This document shows, piece after piece, positions 34,624 through 44,343 of a stretch of 64,000 nucleotides of DNA. The position numbers were made by a program, and so were the translations under genes. Every line of letters starts with the position of its first letter. Position 1 is the first letter of the stretch. Origin of the DNA: Gemmatimonadota bacterium (GTDB lineage Bacteria > Gemmatimonadota > Gemmatimonadetes > Longimicrobiales > Gaopeijiaceae); contig JAQBXY010000013.1 in the NCBI GenBank assembly GCA_027623325.1, positions 1 through 64,000 on the forward strand, in the 5' to 3' direction. Below the pieces are notes generated by a model, which had not been told where the DNA came from, did no database searches, and was given only the letters and a program-made list of their open reading frames with translations.

Positions 34624-36500
34624 ACATTCACCACCCGCACGAGCGACAGCGTCGAGCGTTAGGGGCCTACCTGACCGTCGCGTTGTTCATGGGCACGTTG
34701 GTGTTCGGGTTCTTCCGCATTCAAGTGCTGCGCTCGAGTACCTGGGAGCTCAGGGCGGTCTCGAACCGGATCCGCACTCTGCCGATTCCCGCGCCGCGCG
34801 GTACGATCTACGACCGAAATGGGAAGATCCTAGCCGATAACGTACCGGGCTACTCCGTGACGATTCTGCCCGCGCCGGTCGACTCGGTGCGCGCCACGCT
34901 GACGCGGATGGCCGAGCACATGGACCTGTCCGATGCACGGATCGAGCAGGTGATTCGTCGGCTCCGACAGTACGGACGAGAGGTCGTCGTCGACTCCGAC
35001 GCGCCGTTCGAGGCGGTGTCCGCGCTCGAGGAACGCAGGGCGGACTTTCCCGGCGTGTACGTCGAAATGAGACCGCGGAGACGGTACCTGTTGAACGATG
35101 CTGCGGGGCACCTCATGGGCTACGTCGGAGAGATCACCGCCGAAGAGCTAGGATCGGCGGCCTTCCCGTCGCCGCGGTACGACGAGGGCATGATCGTTGG
35201 GAAGATCGGAATCGAACGACAGTACGAGGCGGTTCTTCAGGGGATTGACGGACTTCGTTACGTGGAGTTCGACGCGCGAGGACGCATCGTCGGGGACTTC
35301 ACCGGCGCCGAGATGAATCCCGCCCAGTCGGGTGGGGACATTCACCTCAATATTGACCTCGATCTTCAGCGGTGGGTTCATGAGATCTTCCCGGACACAC
35401 TCTCCGGCGCGATCGTCGCGCTCGACCCCGCGGACGGAGGTGTACTCGCACTTTATTCAGCTCCCGGGTACGACCCGAACCTCTTCGTGGGAGGAATCGA
35501 GAACGCTGACTGGGATGGACTCAACACCGACGAACGCAAGCCGCTCTTCGATCGATCGGTCCTAGGCTTATACGCGCCGGCCTCGACGTGGAAGCTGGCC
35601 GCTGCCGGAATCGCGCTCGACCTCGGAGTCGTCGTCCCGGATGAGGTCATGCCCGAACCATGTACAGGGTCGTGGTTCTTCGGCAACCGATCGTGGCGCT
35701 GCTGGAACCCTGAGGGACACGGCTACAACACGCTTGCGGAGGCCATCGGGAATTCCTGCGACGTCTACTTCTATCAACTCGGATTGCGAGTTGGATTGGC
35801 GTCCCTCCTCGAGAGGGCTACGGACATCGGATTCAGCCGTCGTTGTGGCATCGACCTGCCCCAGGAGAGTCAGGGGATCTTCCCGGATCAGTTGTCCTGG
35901 TTCCAGCGCGAGTTTGGATATCGCCCCACTGAAGGTGAGGCGCTGAACCTGGCTATCGGCCAGGGCCCGAACTCACAGACGCCCCTAAAGATGGCTCAAT
36001 TCTATGTTGCGCTTGCCCGAGACGGATCCGCCCCGGCGCCTGCGATCGCCAAGGAGGCGCCCTTGAGAGAGGGCTGGAGCCTCAACTTGCAGGCCGACCA
36101 CATGGATGCGCTGCGCGAGGGACTCCGGCGTGTCACGGCGCGCGGCGGAACCGCCCACTTCGGCACGGCCCTCGAATACTGGGATGTCTTCGGAAAGACG
36201 GGCACGGGCCAGAACCCGCTCAGCGTGCGGGGACTCGCAGAAGACCACGCGTGGTTCGCCGGTTTGGCTGGGCCTCCCGGGGAGCTACCGGAGATCGTGG
36301 TCGTCGCCGTGGTGGAATACGGGGCGAGCGGATCGGCGGTCGCGGCCCCCCTCGTAGCCAAAACGGCCGACTACTACTTACGCCGCAAGTACGACATCCC
36401 GGTCGACAGCGTGCAGACCTACTTGGAGCATATCCGGAGGGGTCCGGTGCCTGCGTGGTATCCTCGGCGCTTCCCGATGACCACATCCGGCGGCCGATGA
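34620..36500 (+). CDS. mrdA: Penicillin-binding protein 2 (elongation transpeptidase)
   Basis: 626 residues: cytoplasmic tail, one membrane helix (about 14-34), pedestal/dimerisation domain (PAPRGTIYDRNGKILADN), transpeptidase domain with S322-T-W-K325, S379-C-D381 and K526-T-G528. Cross-links peptidoglycan during cell elongation, in complex with RodA. The third residue in STWK and the SCD box vary among PBP2s and do not imply loss of activity. ATGA overlap with rodA. Confidence 0.95.
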   Translation: MNIHHPHERQRRALGAYLTVALFMGTLVFGFFRIQVLRSSTWELRAVSNRIRTLPIPAPRGTIYDRNGKILADNVPGYSVTILPAPVDSVRATLTRMAEHMDLSDARIEQVIRRLRQYGREVVVDSDAPFEAVSALEERRADFPGVYVEMRPRRRYLLNDAAGHLMGYVGEITAEELGSAAFPSPRYDEGMIVGKIGIERQYEAVLQGIDGLRYVEFDARGRIVGDFTGAEMNPAQSGGDIHLNIDLDLQRWVHEIFPDTLSGAIVALDPADGGVLALYSAPGYDPNLFVGGIENADWDGLNTDERKPLFDRSVLGLYAPASTWKLAAAGIALDLGVVVPDEVMPEPCTGSWFFGNRSWRCWNPEGHGYNTLAEAIGNSCDVYFYQLGLRVGLASLLERATDIGFSRRCGIDLPQESQGIFPDQLSWFQREFGYRPTEGEALNLAIGQGPNSQTPLKMAQFYVALARDGSAPAPAIAKEAPLREGWSLNLQADHMDALREGLRRVTARGGTAHFGTALEYWDVFGKTGTGQNPLSVRGLAEDHAWFAGLAGPPGELPEIVVVAVVEYGASGSAVAAPLVAKTADYYLRRKYDIPVDSVQTYLEHIRRGPVPAWYPRRFPMTTSGGR

Positions 36501-37732
36501 TCGGACCGCTGCACAGGTGGTCGATCGACCCGAAGCTGGTTCTTGCCGTGTGTGCGCTCACGATCTTCGGCATCGCGATGATCTATTCGGCAGGGGTCGT
36601 ATATGTGCCGAGCGAGGTAACGACCCGGGCTTGGCTTCGTCAGACCGCTTGGTTCGGGCTCGCACTCGTGGCTTTCACGGGTGCCTCCAGGGTCCCGCTC
36701 CGATGGATCGAGTGGCTTGCGATTCCGGCGTACACGATGAGCATGGTCCTTCTGGCTGTGACGCTCGTCATCGGCACCGGGCGGGGCACGGCAGCTGGTG
36801 TGAAGAGCTTCATCGATCTCGGACCCGTCAGTTTTCAGCCTTCGGAGATCGCCAAGATCGCGACGATCCTCGCACTGGCTCGCCTCCTGTCGCAGCGGAA
36901 CGCCGGGCTCACGACGCTTCGCGATTTGCTCGCTCCGGCGATGCTCGTCGCGCTCCCCCTCGCTCTCGTGCTTCGCCAACCCGACCTCGGCACCGCGATG
37001 GCGTTCGTCGGGATCTTGTTCGCGATGCTGTACTGGGCCGCGACCCCGGTGGCGTTGCTGTTGTTGGTTGCCAGCCCGGTTGTCGGGCTCTTTATGTCCT
37101 ACAACACCACGGTCTGGTCGTGGTACATCATGGGCGTGATCGCCTTCCTGTACCTCTACCGATACCGGCTCTTTCTCTTCGAATCAGTCGCGGTGGTACT
37201 CGCGAATTTCGCGACCGCGACGATCTCGCGGCCGCTGTGGAACTCGCTAGCGGGATATCAGCAGAATCGGATTCTCGTGTTCCTCGATCCCGAAGTCGAT
37301 CCGCGTGGCGCGGGCTACCATATCATTCAGTCGAAGGTCGCAGTGGGGAGTGGCGGATTCGGCGGGCAGGGCTTCACGCTCGGAAGTCAGAAGCGTTTCG
37401 ACTTCCTCCCGGAGCAGCATACCGACTTCATATTTAGCGTCGTCGGTGAGGAGTTGGGCTTCATAGGAACAGGGCTGGCCATCCTCTGTTTCGCCTATGT
37501 ATTGGCGCGCCTCGTGCGCATGGCCGAGCACGCGACAGATCCCTTTGCCGGCCTGGTGCTCCTCGGTATCTTCGGGTCCTGGTTGGTCCACATTTTCGTG
37601 AACGTTGGCATGACCATTGGAGTCGTGCCGATCACCGGGATCCCGCTTCCGTTCGTAAGTTATGGCGGGACCTTCTTGTTCATGTCTTGGGTCGCCGTGG
37701 CGATTGCCGTGCGCGTGGCCCACGAACGATGA
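36497..37732 (+). CDS. rodA: Lipid II polymerase RodA (SEDS family)
   Basis: 411 residues from ATG 36497. Ten or so membrane helices; SEDS landmarks IDLGPVSFQPSEIAKI, RQPDLGTAM (catalytic Asp region), SKVAVGSGGFGGQGF, FDFLPEQHTDFIFSVVGEE and PLPFVSYGG all present. Polymerises lipid II into glycan strands with PBP2. Last gene of mreBCD-mrdA-rodA; accD follows 32 nt later. Confidence 0.96.
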   Translation: MIGPLHRWSIDPKLVLAVCALTIFGIAMIYSAGVVYVPSEVTTRAWLRQTAWFGLALVAFTGASRVPLRWIEWLAIPAYTMSMVLLAVTLVIGTGRGTAAGVKSFIDLGPVSFQPSEIAKIATILALARLLSQRNAGLTTLRDLLAPAMLVALPLALVLRQPDLGTAMAFVGILFAMLYWAATPVALLLLVASPVVGLFMSYNTTVWSWYIMGVIAFLYLYRYRLFLFESVAVVLANFATATISRPLWNSLAGYQQNRILVFLDPEVDPRGAGYHIIQSKVAVGSGGFGGQGFTLGSQKRFDFLPEQHTDFIFSVVGEELGFIGTGLAILCFAYVLARLVRMAEHATDPFAGLVLLGIFGSWLVHIFVNVGMTIGVVPITGIPLPFVSYGGTFLFMSWVAVAIAVRVAHER

Positions 37733-37764
37733 CGGACCGGTGTTTCTGCTGATATAGGAGTCCC

Positions 37765-38613
37765 ATGGCCTGGTTCCGGAAGGACAAGCAACCGCTCAAG
37801 GCACAGGACCGACGCGACGTACCGACCGACGTCTTCGACAAGTGCAAAGGCTGCGGGGAGATCCTCTATCGGGAGAGACTCGCGCAGAACCTCAACGTTT
37901 GCCCGACGTGCGGCTATCACCTCCGGGTCTCGGCGGATGCGTATGTCAGCCTCCTCCTGGACAGCGGGACCTTCAAGGAACTCGATGCGCACCTGAGGGC
38001 CGCGGATCCTCTGAACTTTACCGACCTCAAGCCCTACCCGGCGCGTATCGCAGCAGCCGAGGCGAAGGGCAAGAATGAGGGGGTCATAACCGGAACCGGC
38101 GAACTCGATGGGATCGAGGTCGCGTTGGCCGTGATGGACTTCGACTTCATCGGTGGCTCGATGGGTTCGGTCGTCGGTGAGAAGATTGCGCGAGTGGCAC
38201 ACGTGGCCCTGAAGTTCGAACGGCCCTTGCTCATCGTGAGCGCTTCGGGCGGGGCTCGCATGCAGGAAGGGATCTTCTCTCTGATGCAGATGGCCAAGAC
38301 GTCGACGGTCCTGGCGAGAATCCACGAGGCCGGACTCCCGTTCATATCGATCTTGACCCACCCGACCACCGGGGGTGTAACCGCGTCGTTTGCGATGTTG
38401 GGGGACGTGAACATCGCCGAGCCGGGAGCGCTGATCGGCTTCGCCGGCCCGCGGGTGATCGAAGAGACCATCAAACAGGAACTCCCGAAGGGCTTTCAGC
38501 GGGCTGAGTTCCTTCAAGACCACGGAATGGTCGACCAGGTCGTCGACCGCCGTGAGCTCAAAGGGCTCATCGCGCGACTTCTACGGCATCAGTACGCGGG
38601 TTGGAAGGACTGA
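37765..38613 (+). CDS. accD: Acetyl-CoA carboxylase carboxyltransferase subunit beta
   Basis: 282 residues. N-terminal zinc ribbon with C27, C30, C46 and C49 (FDKCKGCGE; NVCPTCGYH), then the crotonase-fold carboxyltransferase core (FDFIGGSMGSVVGEKI; SASGGARMQEGIFSLMQMAK; HPTTGGVTASFA). With AccA it makes malonyl-CoA for fatty acid synthesis. folC overlaps its end by 13 nt, a common accD-folC order. Confidence 0.96.
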   Translation: MAWFRKDKQPLKAQDRRDVPTDVFDKCKGCGEILYRERLAQNLNVCPTCGYHLRVSADAYVSLLLDSGTFKELDAHLRAADPLNFTDLKPYPARIAAAEAKGKNEGVITGTGELDGIEVALAVMDFDFIGGSMGSVVGEKIARVAHVALKFERPLLIVSASGGARMQEGIFSLMQMAKTSTVLARIHEAGLPFISILTHPTTGGVTASFAMLGDVNIAEPGALIGFAGPRVIEETIKQELPKGFQRAEFLQDHGMVDQVVDRRELKGLIARLLRHQYAGWKD

Positions 38614-39941
38614 CCGACCGTCCGGCTTTCACCCCGGACCGGCTCGATCGGCCTTTTGCCGACCCGCTCGCAGGCCGGCTTTTCCCCCCCTTACGCGCGG
38701 GGATTGACTGGGGACTGGAGCGCACCGAACGGGCGCTCGCTGAACTCGGCGATCCGCACCGTGCCTACGCCACGCTGCATGTCGGCGGGACGAACGGGAA
38801 AGGGTCGGTCACGTCGACCGTGGCTTCGATCATGCGACACAGCGGACGCGGCGCTGCCTGTTACACCTCCCCCCACCTGTGTTCGTTTCGAGAGCGTATC
38901 CTCATCGACGGCCTCCCGTTTTCGGAAGACCGGCTGCTGGAATACGCCGGGCAGGTCGTGGAGCCCGTAGTTCGTTTCGGACTCACCTTCTTCGAGGCCA
39001 TCACGGTACTGGCGCTCCATGCGTTTGCCCATGAAGGCGTCGAGGTGGCCGTGATGGAGGTCGGCCTTGGCGGTCGACTCGACGCGACGAATGTGATTCG
39101 ACCCGAGGTCTCCGCGGTCACCAACGTCGCGATGGACCATGCCGACTACCTCGGAGACACCCTGGCAAAGATCGCGCGTGAAAAAGGGGGAATCATGAAG
39201 GTGGGTGTCCCTTTCGTAACGGCCGAGGAGTCACCCGAGATCCTCGGGATCTTCCAAGACATGGCTGCGACGGTCGGGGCCCCGTTCGGGAACGTAGTCC
39301 CGAGCGGGCTGGGCCCCGTGGACGTTGCGGCGGACCACACCAGCCTGGTGCTGTCCACGCGGAGTTGGGGGGAGCTGGAACTGCGGACTCCTCTGGTCGG
39401 TCACCATCAGGCGACGAATGCCGCGCTCGCGGTCGAAATGCTCGAGTGGTTGCGGCCCGAACTCAAGCCTGAAGCGTCGGCGATCGTCCGCGGCGTGGCG
39501 TCGGTGGACTATCACGGACGGGATGAGGTGGTGCGCCTCGAGGGTCGTACTTGGCTGTTCGACGTCGCCCACAATACGGCAGGCATCCTCTCCCTGGTCG
39601 ATACGATCGATCGCCTCGACTTGCCCCGACCGATGGTGGCCCTGGTGGGGGTCCTGGGTGACAAGGATTGGAAGAGCATGCTTCCGCAACTCCTTTCGCG
39701 CGTGGATCAGGCGATCCTGACTCAGCCGCCTTCCGCGCCGCCCGAGCGTCGCTGGGATCCCGACTCCGCGGCCGAGCAGATCGAATCTAAGACGGGGGTA
39801 AGGGTGGTAGAGGACTTCGTGGATGCCGTTTCGGAGGCGAGAGACCGGGCCGGCAACGGTACGGTGGTCGTGACCGGGTCGGTCCACACCGTCGGATGTG
39901 CCATGAGCTTGCTGGGCCTCGACCCGCTGGGGAGACTCTGA
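38601..39941 (+). CDS. folC: Folylpolyglutamate synthase/dihydrofolate synthase
   Basis: 446 residues from TTG 38601 inside the accD end. P-loop HVGGTNGKGSVTS (60-72), TSPHLCSFRERI, EVGLGGRLDATNVI and NVAMDHADYLGDTL are Mur-ligase-like FolC signatures; C-terminal domain has LFDVAHNTAGI. Adds glutamate to (dihydro)folate. Unusually the C-terminal VVVTGSVHTVGCAMSLLG fits FolC end motifs well, so the gene is complete. Confidence 0.92.
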   Translation: MEGLTDRPAFTPDRLDRPFADPLAGRLFPPLRAGIDWGLERTERALAELGDPHRAYATLHVGGTNGKGSVTSTVASIMRHSGRGAACYTSPHLCSFRERILIDGLPFSEDRLLEYAGQVVEPVVRFGLTFFEAITVLALHAFAHEGVEVAVMEVGLGGRLDATNVIRPEVSAVTNVAMDHADYLGDTLAKIAREKGGIMKVGVPFVTAEESPEILGIFQDMAATVGAPFGNVVPSGLGPVDVAADHTSLVLSTRSWGELELRTPLVGHHQATNAALAVEMLEWLRPELKPEASAIVRGVASVDYHGRDEVVRLEGRTWLFDVAHNTAGILSLVDTIDRLDLPRPMVALVGVLGDKDWKSMLPQLLSRVDQAILTQPPSAPPERRWDPDSAAEQIESKTGVRVVEDFVDAVSEARDRAGNGTVVVTGSVHTVGCAMSLLGLDPLGRL

Positions 39942-39986
39942 ACGAGTAGGGAGGACCGCGAAGGGGGGGCTCGCGAGTCCGTTCGG

Positions 39987-40014
39987 TTGAACTCTCCCCT
40001 CCGGGAGCTAGATT
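39987..40014 (+). promoter_or_regulatory. Promoter of hisS, predicted leaderless
   Basis: TTGAAC (39987-39992), 16-nt spacer, TAGATT (40009-40014). Transcription would begin around 40021, only about 4 nt before ATG 40025, and no Shine-Dalgarno sequence precedes the ATG. The -10 box and following CCG are identical to those of the promoter at 63096-63124. Confidence 0.5.
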
Positions 40015-40024
40015 CCGCGCCACA

Positions 40025-41308
40025 ATGGCAACCTCCGAATTTGCGAGGCTTCCGGGATTCAGGGACTTCCCGCCGGAGGACTTCGCACTCCGCTCTCACA
40101 TCCAGGAATCGTGGCGCCGCGTCTCTCGGCGGTACGGCTTCTTGGAGTACGATGGTCCCCCGCTGGAACCGCTCGGGCTGTACGTCGAGAAGAGCGGTGA
40201 GGAGATCGTCGCGCAGCTCTACCACTTTACCGACAAAGGTGACCGTGAGGTGGCGATGCGGCCCGAGATGACGCCCTCGCTCGCTCGCATCCTCGGCGAA
40301 CGTAGCCGGGGTCTGAGCAAGCCCATCCGATGGTTCGCCATGCCACAGCTCTTCCGGTACGAGCGGCAGCAGCGCGGGCGCCTGCGCGAGCACTATCAGT
40401 GGAACGTGGACCTCGTCGGTGAGGCAGGGGTGTCGGCCGATTCGGAGATCGTCGCCATCGCCATCGACGGACTGCGCGCGCTGGGCCTCACTTCAGAGGA
40501 CTTCGCCGCGCGGGTGTCGGATCGCCGTCTCTTGGTGGCGTTGCTCCGAGTGATCGGCGTCGAGGAAGCCCGCCTCCCGGCGGCCTTTGTCGTCATCGAC
40601 AAGATCGAGAGGATGCCCCCCGAAAAGGCCGTCAAGACGCTGCGGACCGAAGTAGGGCTCGATGAGGAGCAGGTCTCGACGTTGATGGGGCTGCTCGACT
40701 CGACTTCCCTGGACGCCCTCGCGGAGGGCTTCGGAGGCGACCGCGGGGTGGCCCCTGAACTGGACCGACTCCGCGAGTACTTCGCGTCGCTCGAGGCCAT
40801 GGGACTCGCGGACTTCGTGCAGCTGGATCTGCGTATCGTCCGCGGACTCGCCTATTACACGGGGATCGTTTTCGAACTCTTCGACCGCCGCGGGGAGCTG
40901 CGGGCCATTTGTGGAGGAGGGCGTTACGATCGCTTGCTGGAGTTGGTCGGTGGGGAGCCCCTCCCAGCCGTCGGGTTCGGCATGGGTGATGTCGTGTTAG
41001 GGGAACTCCTCCATGACCGAGGCTTGGTTCCAGCCTATTCGAGGGATCTCGACTATTTCATCGTGCCCGTCACGCCCGCCCTGAAGAACGAGTCGCTTCG
41101 TATCGCTCAAGCGCTGCGGGAGCGGGGCCATAGTGTCGCCTATGCGCTCAAGGAACAGGCCGTGGCCAAACAGATGAAGGCCGCGACCCGTGAGGGCGCT
41201 CGTACGGTCCTGGTCGTCGGACCGGAGGAAATCGAGCGGGGATGCGTCGTTGCCCGAGACATGGCGTCCGGGGAGGAACGCGAAGTGCCGTTGAGTGACT
41301 TCGGGTGA
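40025..41308 (+). CDS. hisS: Histidyl-tRNA synthetase, eukaryote-like subtype
   Basis: 427 residues. Motif 1 region GFRDFPPEDFALRSHIQESW, MRPEMTPSLARIL, motif 2 FRYERQQRGRLREHYQWNVD, the HisRS-specific RIVRGLAYYTGIVFE and CGGGRYDRLLELVG, then a C-terminal anticodon-binding domain (AIKEQ-like ALKEQAVAKQMKAATREGA). The KPIRWFAMPQLFRYE context resembles the eukaryotic/alphaproteobacterial HisRS group rather than the common bacterial one. HisZ is unlikely because both catalytic signatures and the anticodon domain are retained. First gene of the hisS-proS-lysA-guaA run. Confidence 0.9.
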   Translation: MATSEFARLPGFRDFPPEDFALRSHIQESWRRVSRRYGFLEYDGPPLEPLGLYVEKSGEEIVAQLYHFTDKGDREVAMRPEMTPSLARILGERSRGLSKPIRWFAMPQLFRYERQQRGRLREHYQWNVDLVGEAGVSADSEIVAIAIDGLRALGLTSEDFAARVSDRRLLVALLRVIGVEEARLPAAFVVIDKIERMPPEKAVKTLRTEVGLDEEQVSTLMGLLDSTSLDALAEGFGGDRGVAPELDRLREYFASLEAMGLADFVQLDLRIVRGLAYYTGIVFELFDRRGELRAICGGGRYDRLLELVGGEPLPAVGFGMGDVVLGELLHDRGLVPAYSRDLDYFIVPVTPALKNESLRIAQALRERGHSVAYALKEQAVAKQMKAATREGARTVLVVGPEEIERGCVVARDMASGEEREVPLSDFG

Positions 41309-41646
41309 GCCGCGGAGAGCGCACCCGGCCTACCGCAGACACCCCGAGTCGGGCAGATCGAGAAGCTGCTGAGGCTGCGCTCCTGGTGATCCGCCGCGCG
41401 ATCCGCCGCCTGGACCTTCTCGAATGGGTGATCTTCCTCGTCGGGGCTGTGCTCGCGGGTTTGGGTGGCGCCTTGATCGCGTGGGTTCTGGCGCCGATGG
41501 TGAGCTGGGGCTTCCGTCCCATCTGGATCGGTGTGTCCTTCCTGCTCTTCGTGCTACCGGGCACCGCTGCGATCATCAGAATACGACGGGACGCGCGTAC
41601 ATACGCGGACCGAGCTGAAGGCAAACGGATGAGAGACGATGGCTGA
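41305..41646 (+). CDS. Small two-helix membrane protein, unknown
   Basis: 113 residues from GTG 41305, overlapping hisS by 4 nt. A charged N-terminus (about 1-38) is followed by two membrane helices (about 40-64 and 70-90) and a basic C-terminus. No recognised domain. It overlaps the proS start by 8 nt, so it is almost certainly translated within the synthetase operon; a role in this context is not evident. Confidence 0.65.
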   Translation: MSRGERTRPTADTPSRADREAAEAALLVIRRAIRRLDLLEWVIFLVGAVLAGLGGALIAWVLAPMVSWGFRPIWIGVSFLLFVLPGTAAIIRIRRDARTYADRAEGKRMRDDG

Positions 41647-43099
41647 CGACAAGAAGTTGACCCGACGAGACGAGGACTTCGCGGCTTGGTACAACGAAGT
41701 CGTGCTCCGATCTGAATTGGCAGACTATTCGCCCGTGAAGGGCAGCATGGTCATTCGCCCCTGGGGCTACGGCATCTGGGAGAACATGCAACGGGCTCTC
41801 GACGACATGTTCAAGGAAACCGGGCACGAGAACGCCTATTTCCCACTCCTCATCCCGATGAGCTTCATTGAACGGGAGAAGGAGCACATCGAGGGGTTCG
41901 CCCCCGAGCTGGCCGTGGTCACACAGGCCGGCGGAAAGGTGCTCGAGGAGCCCTATGTGATTCGGCCGACCTCAGAGACGATCATCTACTCGATGTACGC
42001 GAAGTGGGTGCAGAGTTATCGGGACCTCCCGGTTCTGATGAATCAGTGGGCCAACGTGGTGCGATGGGAGATGCGCACGCGTCTGTTCTTGCGGACGTCG
42101 GAGTTCCTCTGGCAAGAGGGTCACACCGCCCACGCCACCGCGGAGGAAGCGGAGGAAGAGACGCTTCTCATCCTCGGGATCTATCGGAAGTTCATGGAGG
42201 ACTGGATCGGGATGCCTCCGATCACGGGGCTCAAGTCGGAGTCCGAGAAGTTCGCGGGTGCCGTGCGGAGTTACTGCTGCGAAGCCCTGATGCAAGACAA
42301 CAAGGCTCTGCAGGCGGGCACTTCACACTTTCTCGGCCAGAATTTCGCGAAACAGTTCGACCTCAAGTTCCAGACCGAGGCCGGCGAGGAGGAATATGCC
42401 TGGAATACGTCGTGGGGCGTTTCCACCCGACTCGTGGGTGGGATGGTCATGACGCACGGCGACGACGACGGGCTTGTCGTGCCGCCCCGCTTGGCACCCG
42501 TTCAGGTCGTGATCGTACCGATCTTGCGCGGCGATGAAACGGGACCCTTGCGCGACAAGGTGGATGAGGTCGCGGCCCGTCTGAAGGCGGCGGGTGTGCG
42601 GGTGAAGATCGACGCCCGGGAGAATCTCTCGCCCGGCGCGAAATACTATGAATGGGAACGAAAGGGTGTCCCGTTCCGGCTCGAGATCGGACCCAGAGAT
42701 CTCGAGAGCGGTCAGGTAGCCCTCGCCCGTCGACTCACCCCCGAGGGGGAGAAACGAAAGCTCTTCCTTCCCGAGGGGCAGGCAATTGCTGAACTCCCAG
42801 CCCGACTCGAGTCGTTTCAGACCGAGTTGAAGCTTGCCGCCCTCGCTCGTCGGGAGGCGAATACGGTGAGGGGGGTCAAGAGCGTCGACGCACTACAGGA
42901 AGCGTTCGATGGAGGGGCTGGTTTCGTCTACACCGGGTGGAACGGCGACGCGGCGGTAGAGGAGACCATCAAGGAGCGCATGAAGGCCACCATCCGAGCC
43001 CTACCGGGAGAGGAATTCCGGTCCGGCGAGACACCCGACACCTGTGTGTCCGGGAACGGCAGTTCCGTTGCGGAGGTGGCTTGGGCGCGAGCCTATTGA
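41639..43099 (+). CDS. proS: Prolyl-tRNA synthetase, archaeal/eukaryal-type (short form)
   Basis: 486 residues without the INS editing domain found in the E. coli-type enzyme. Signatures FAAWYNEVVLRSELADYSPV, GSMVIRPWGYGIWENMQ, RPTSETIIYSMYAKW, motif 2 RWEMRTRLFLRTSEFLWQEG and THGDDDGLVVPPRLAP are those of the eukaryote-like class. A C-terminal domain follows the anticodon-binding domain. Charges tRNA-Pro in the cytoplasm. Lack of the INS domain means Ala-tRNA-Pro proofreading must come from another factor, if any. Confidence 0.95.
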   Translation: MADDKKLTRRDEDFAAWYNEVVLRSELADYSPVKGSMVIRPWGYGIWENMQRALDDMFKETGHENAYFPLLIPMSFIEREKEHIEGFAPELAVVTQAGGKVLEEPYVIRPTSETIIYSMYAKWVQSYRDLPVLMNQWANVVRWEMRTRLFLRTSEFLWQEGHTAHATAEEAEEETLLILGIYRKFMEDWIGMPPITGLKSESEKFAGAVRSYCCEALMQDNKALQAGTSHFLGQNFAKQFDLKFQTEAGEEEYAWNTSWGVSTRLVGGMVMTHGDDDGLVVPPRLAPVQVVIVPILRGDETGPLRDKVDEVAARLKAAGVRVKIDARENLSPGAKYYEWERKGVPFRLEIGPRDLESGQVALARRLTPEGEKRKLFLPEGQAIAELPARLESFQTELKLAALARREANTVRGVKSVDALQEAFDGGAGFVYTGWNGDAAVEETIKERMKATIRALPGEEFRSGETPDTCVSGNGSSVAEVAWARAY

Positions 43100-44343
43100 C
43101 CGGGCCATTTCCCCGAGTTGAGGGGGAGCTCCACTGCGGCCAGGTCGCCGCCGAAGAGTTGGCGGTGCGCTACGGCACGCCACTCTACGTCTACGATGTG
43201 GGCTGGATCCGGGCGCAGGCGGAGGCCTTTCGCTCCGCCTTCGCCGGTGTGGACCATCTCCTCGCCTATTCCGTGAAGGCGAACGGGAATCTTTCGATTC
43301 TCCGGGCGTTGAACAATCTGGGATGCGGGGCGGATATCACGAGCGGCGGGGAGTTGTTCCGGGCCCGGCGGGCTGGGATTCCTCCGGAGCGGATCGTCTT
43401 CGCCGGCGTCGGGAAGACTCGCGAGGAGATCGCGGCTGCACTGAAAGAAGACATCCTCGCCTTCAACGTCGAGAGCCGATCTGAACTGGAGCGCCTCGAG
43501 GAAATCGCGCGTGAGATGGGCGTCCGAGCTCGATTCGGCGTGCGGGTGAATCCCGATGTCCACGCGCTCACTCCGCACGCGTACACGCGGACGGGCCACT
43601 CTCAGACCAAATTCGGCGTGCCCTGGTCCGAGACGCGCGACCTGTACGAATGGGCTCTCGGGCGTGAGCATCTGCAGGCGGTCGGAATCGACGTACACAT
43701 CGGCTCACAGATCGTCGACCCGGCCCCCTATGCCCAAGCCCTGGATCGAGTCCTTGATTTGGCCAGCGAGCTTCGCAGCGAGGGTGTGCCGCTGGACTTC
43801 ATCGACATCGGCGGTGGCTACGGGATCAGTTATGGCGGCGAGCCAGCCATGGATGTGAGGCAGCTGGCTGGGGAGATCGTGCCCCGCGTGTCCGAGGCCG
43901 GTCTTCGTCTGATCCTCGAGCCCGGTCGCGCCCTGGTCGGTGAAGCCGGGATCCTGCTGACGCGGGTCCAATACGTGAAACGGAATGGCGAAAAGACGTT
44001 CGTCGTTGTCGACGGGGGCATGAGCGAATTGATCCGCCCCAGTCACTATGGTGGGTATCATGAGATCGAGGGTGTGGGCGTCACGGCCGGCCGTTCTGTG
44101 GAACGCGTCGACGTCGTGGGACCGATCTGCGAGACAGGCGATTTCTTCGCGCTCGACCGCGACATGCCGCTTCCGAAGCAGGGTGAGTTGCTGGCGGTTC
44201 GGACGGTCGGCGCCTACGGCTTCTCCATGGCATCCAATTACAATGGTCGTCTGCGACCGGCCGAAGCGCTCGTGGATGGCACCGACTCCCGGCTCATACG
44301 TCGTCGGGAAACCTTTGAAGATCTGATTCGCGGGGAAGAATGA
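43081..44343 (+). CDS. lysA: Diaminopimelate decarboxylase
   Basis: 420 residues from TTG 43081, supported by GGAGG at 43072-43076; TTG 43096 is an alternative and the longer open frame back to 42937 is proS antiphase sequence. PLP lysine K67 in [15 protein letters not shown] and [14 protein letters not shown] for phosphate binding, [12 protein letters not shown] and the [11 protein letters not shown] substrate loop. Last step of lysine synthesis from meso-DAP. Overlaps proS by 19 nt and guaA by 4 nt. Confidence 0.94.
   Translation: MGASLLTGPFPRVEGELHCGQVAAEELAVRYGTPLYVYDVGWIRAQAEAFRSAFAGVDHLLAYSVKANGNLSILRALNNLGCGADITSGGELFRARRAGIPPERIVFAGVGKTREEIAAALKEDILAFNVESRSELERLEEIAREMGVRARFGVRVNPDVHALTPHAYTRTGHSQTKFGVPWSETRDLYEWALGREHLQAVGIDVHIGSQIVDPAPYAQALDRVLDLASELRSEGVPLDFIDIGGGYGISYGGEPAMDVRQLAGEIVPRVSEAGLRLILEPGRALVGEAGILLTRVQYVKRNGEKTFVVVDGGMSELIRPSHYGGYHEIEGVGVTAGRSVERVDVVGPICETGDFFALDRDMPLPKQGELLAVRTVGAYGFSMASNYNGRLRPAEALVDGTDSRLIRRRETFEDLIRGEE

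Noticed and set aside
40025-41308. HisZ (ATP phosphoribosyltransferase regulatory subunit)
   Set aside because: Retains HisRS motif 2, the histidine-specific loops and the anticodon-binding domain, which HisZ lacks.
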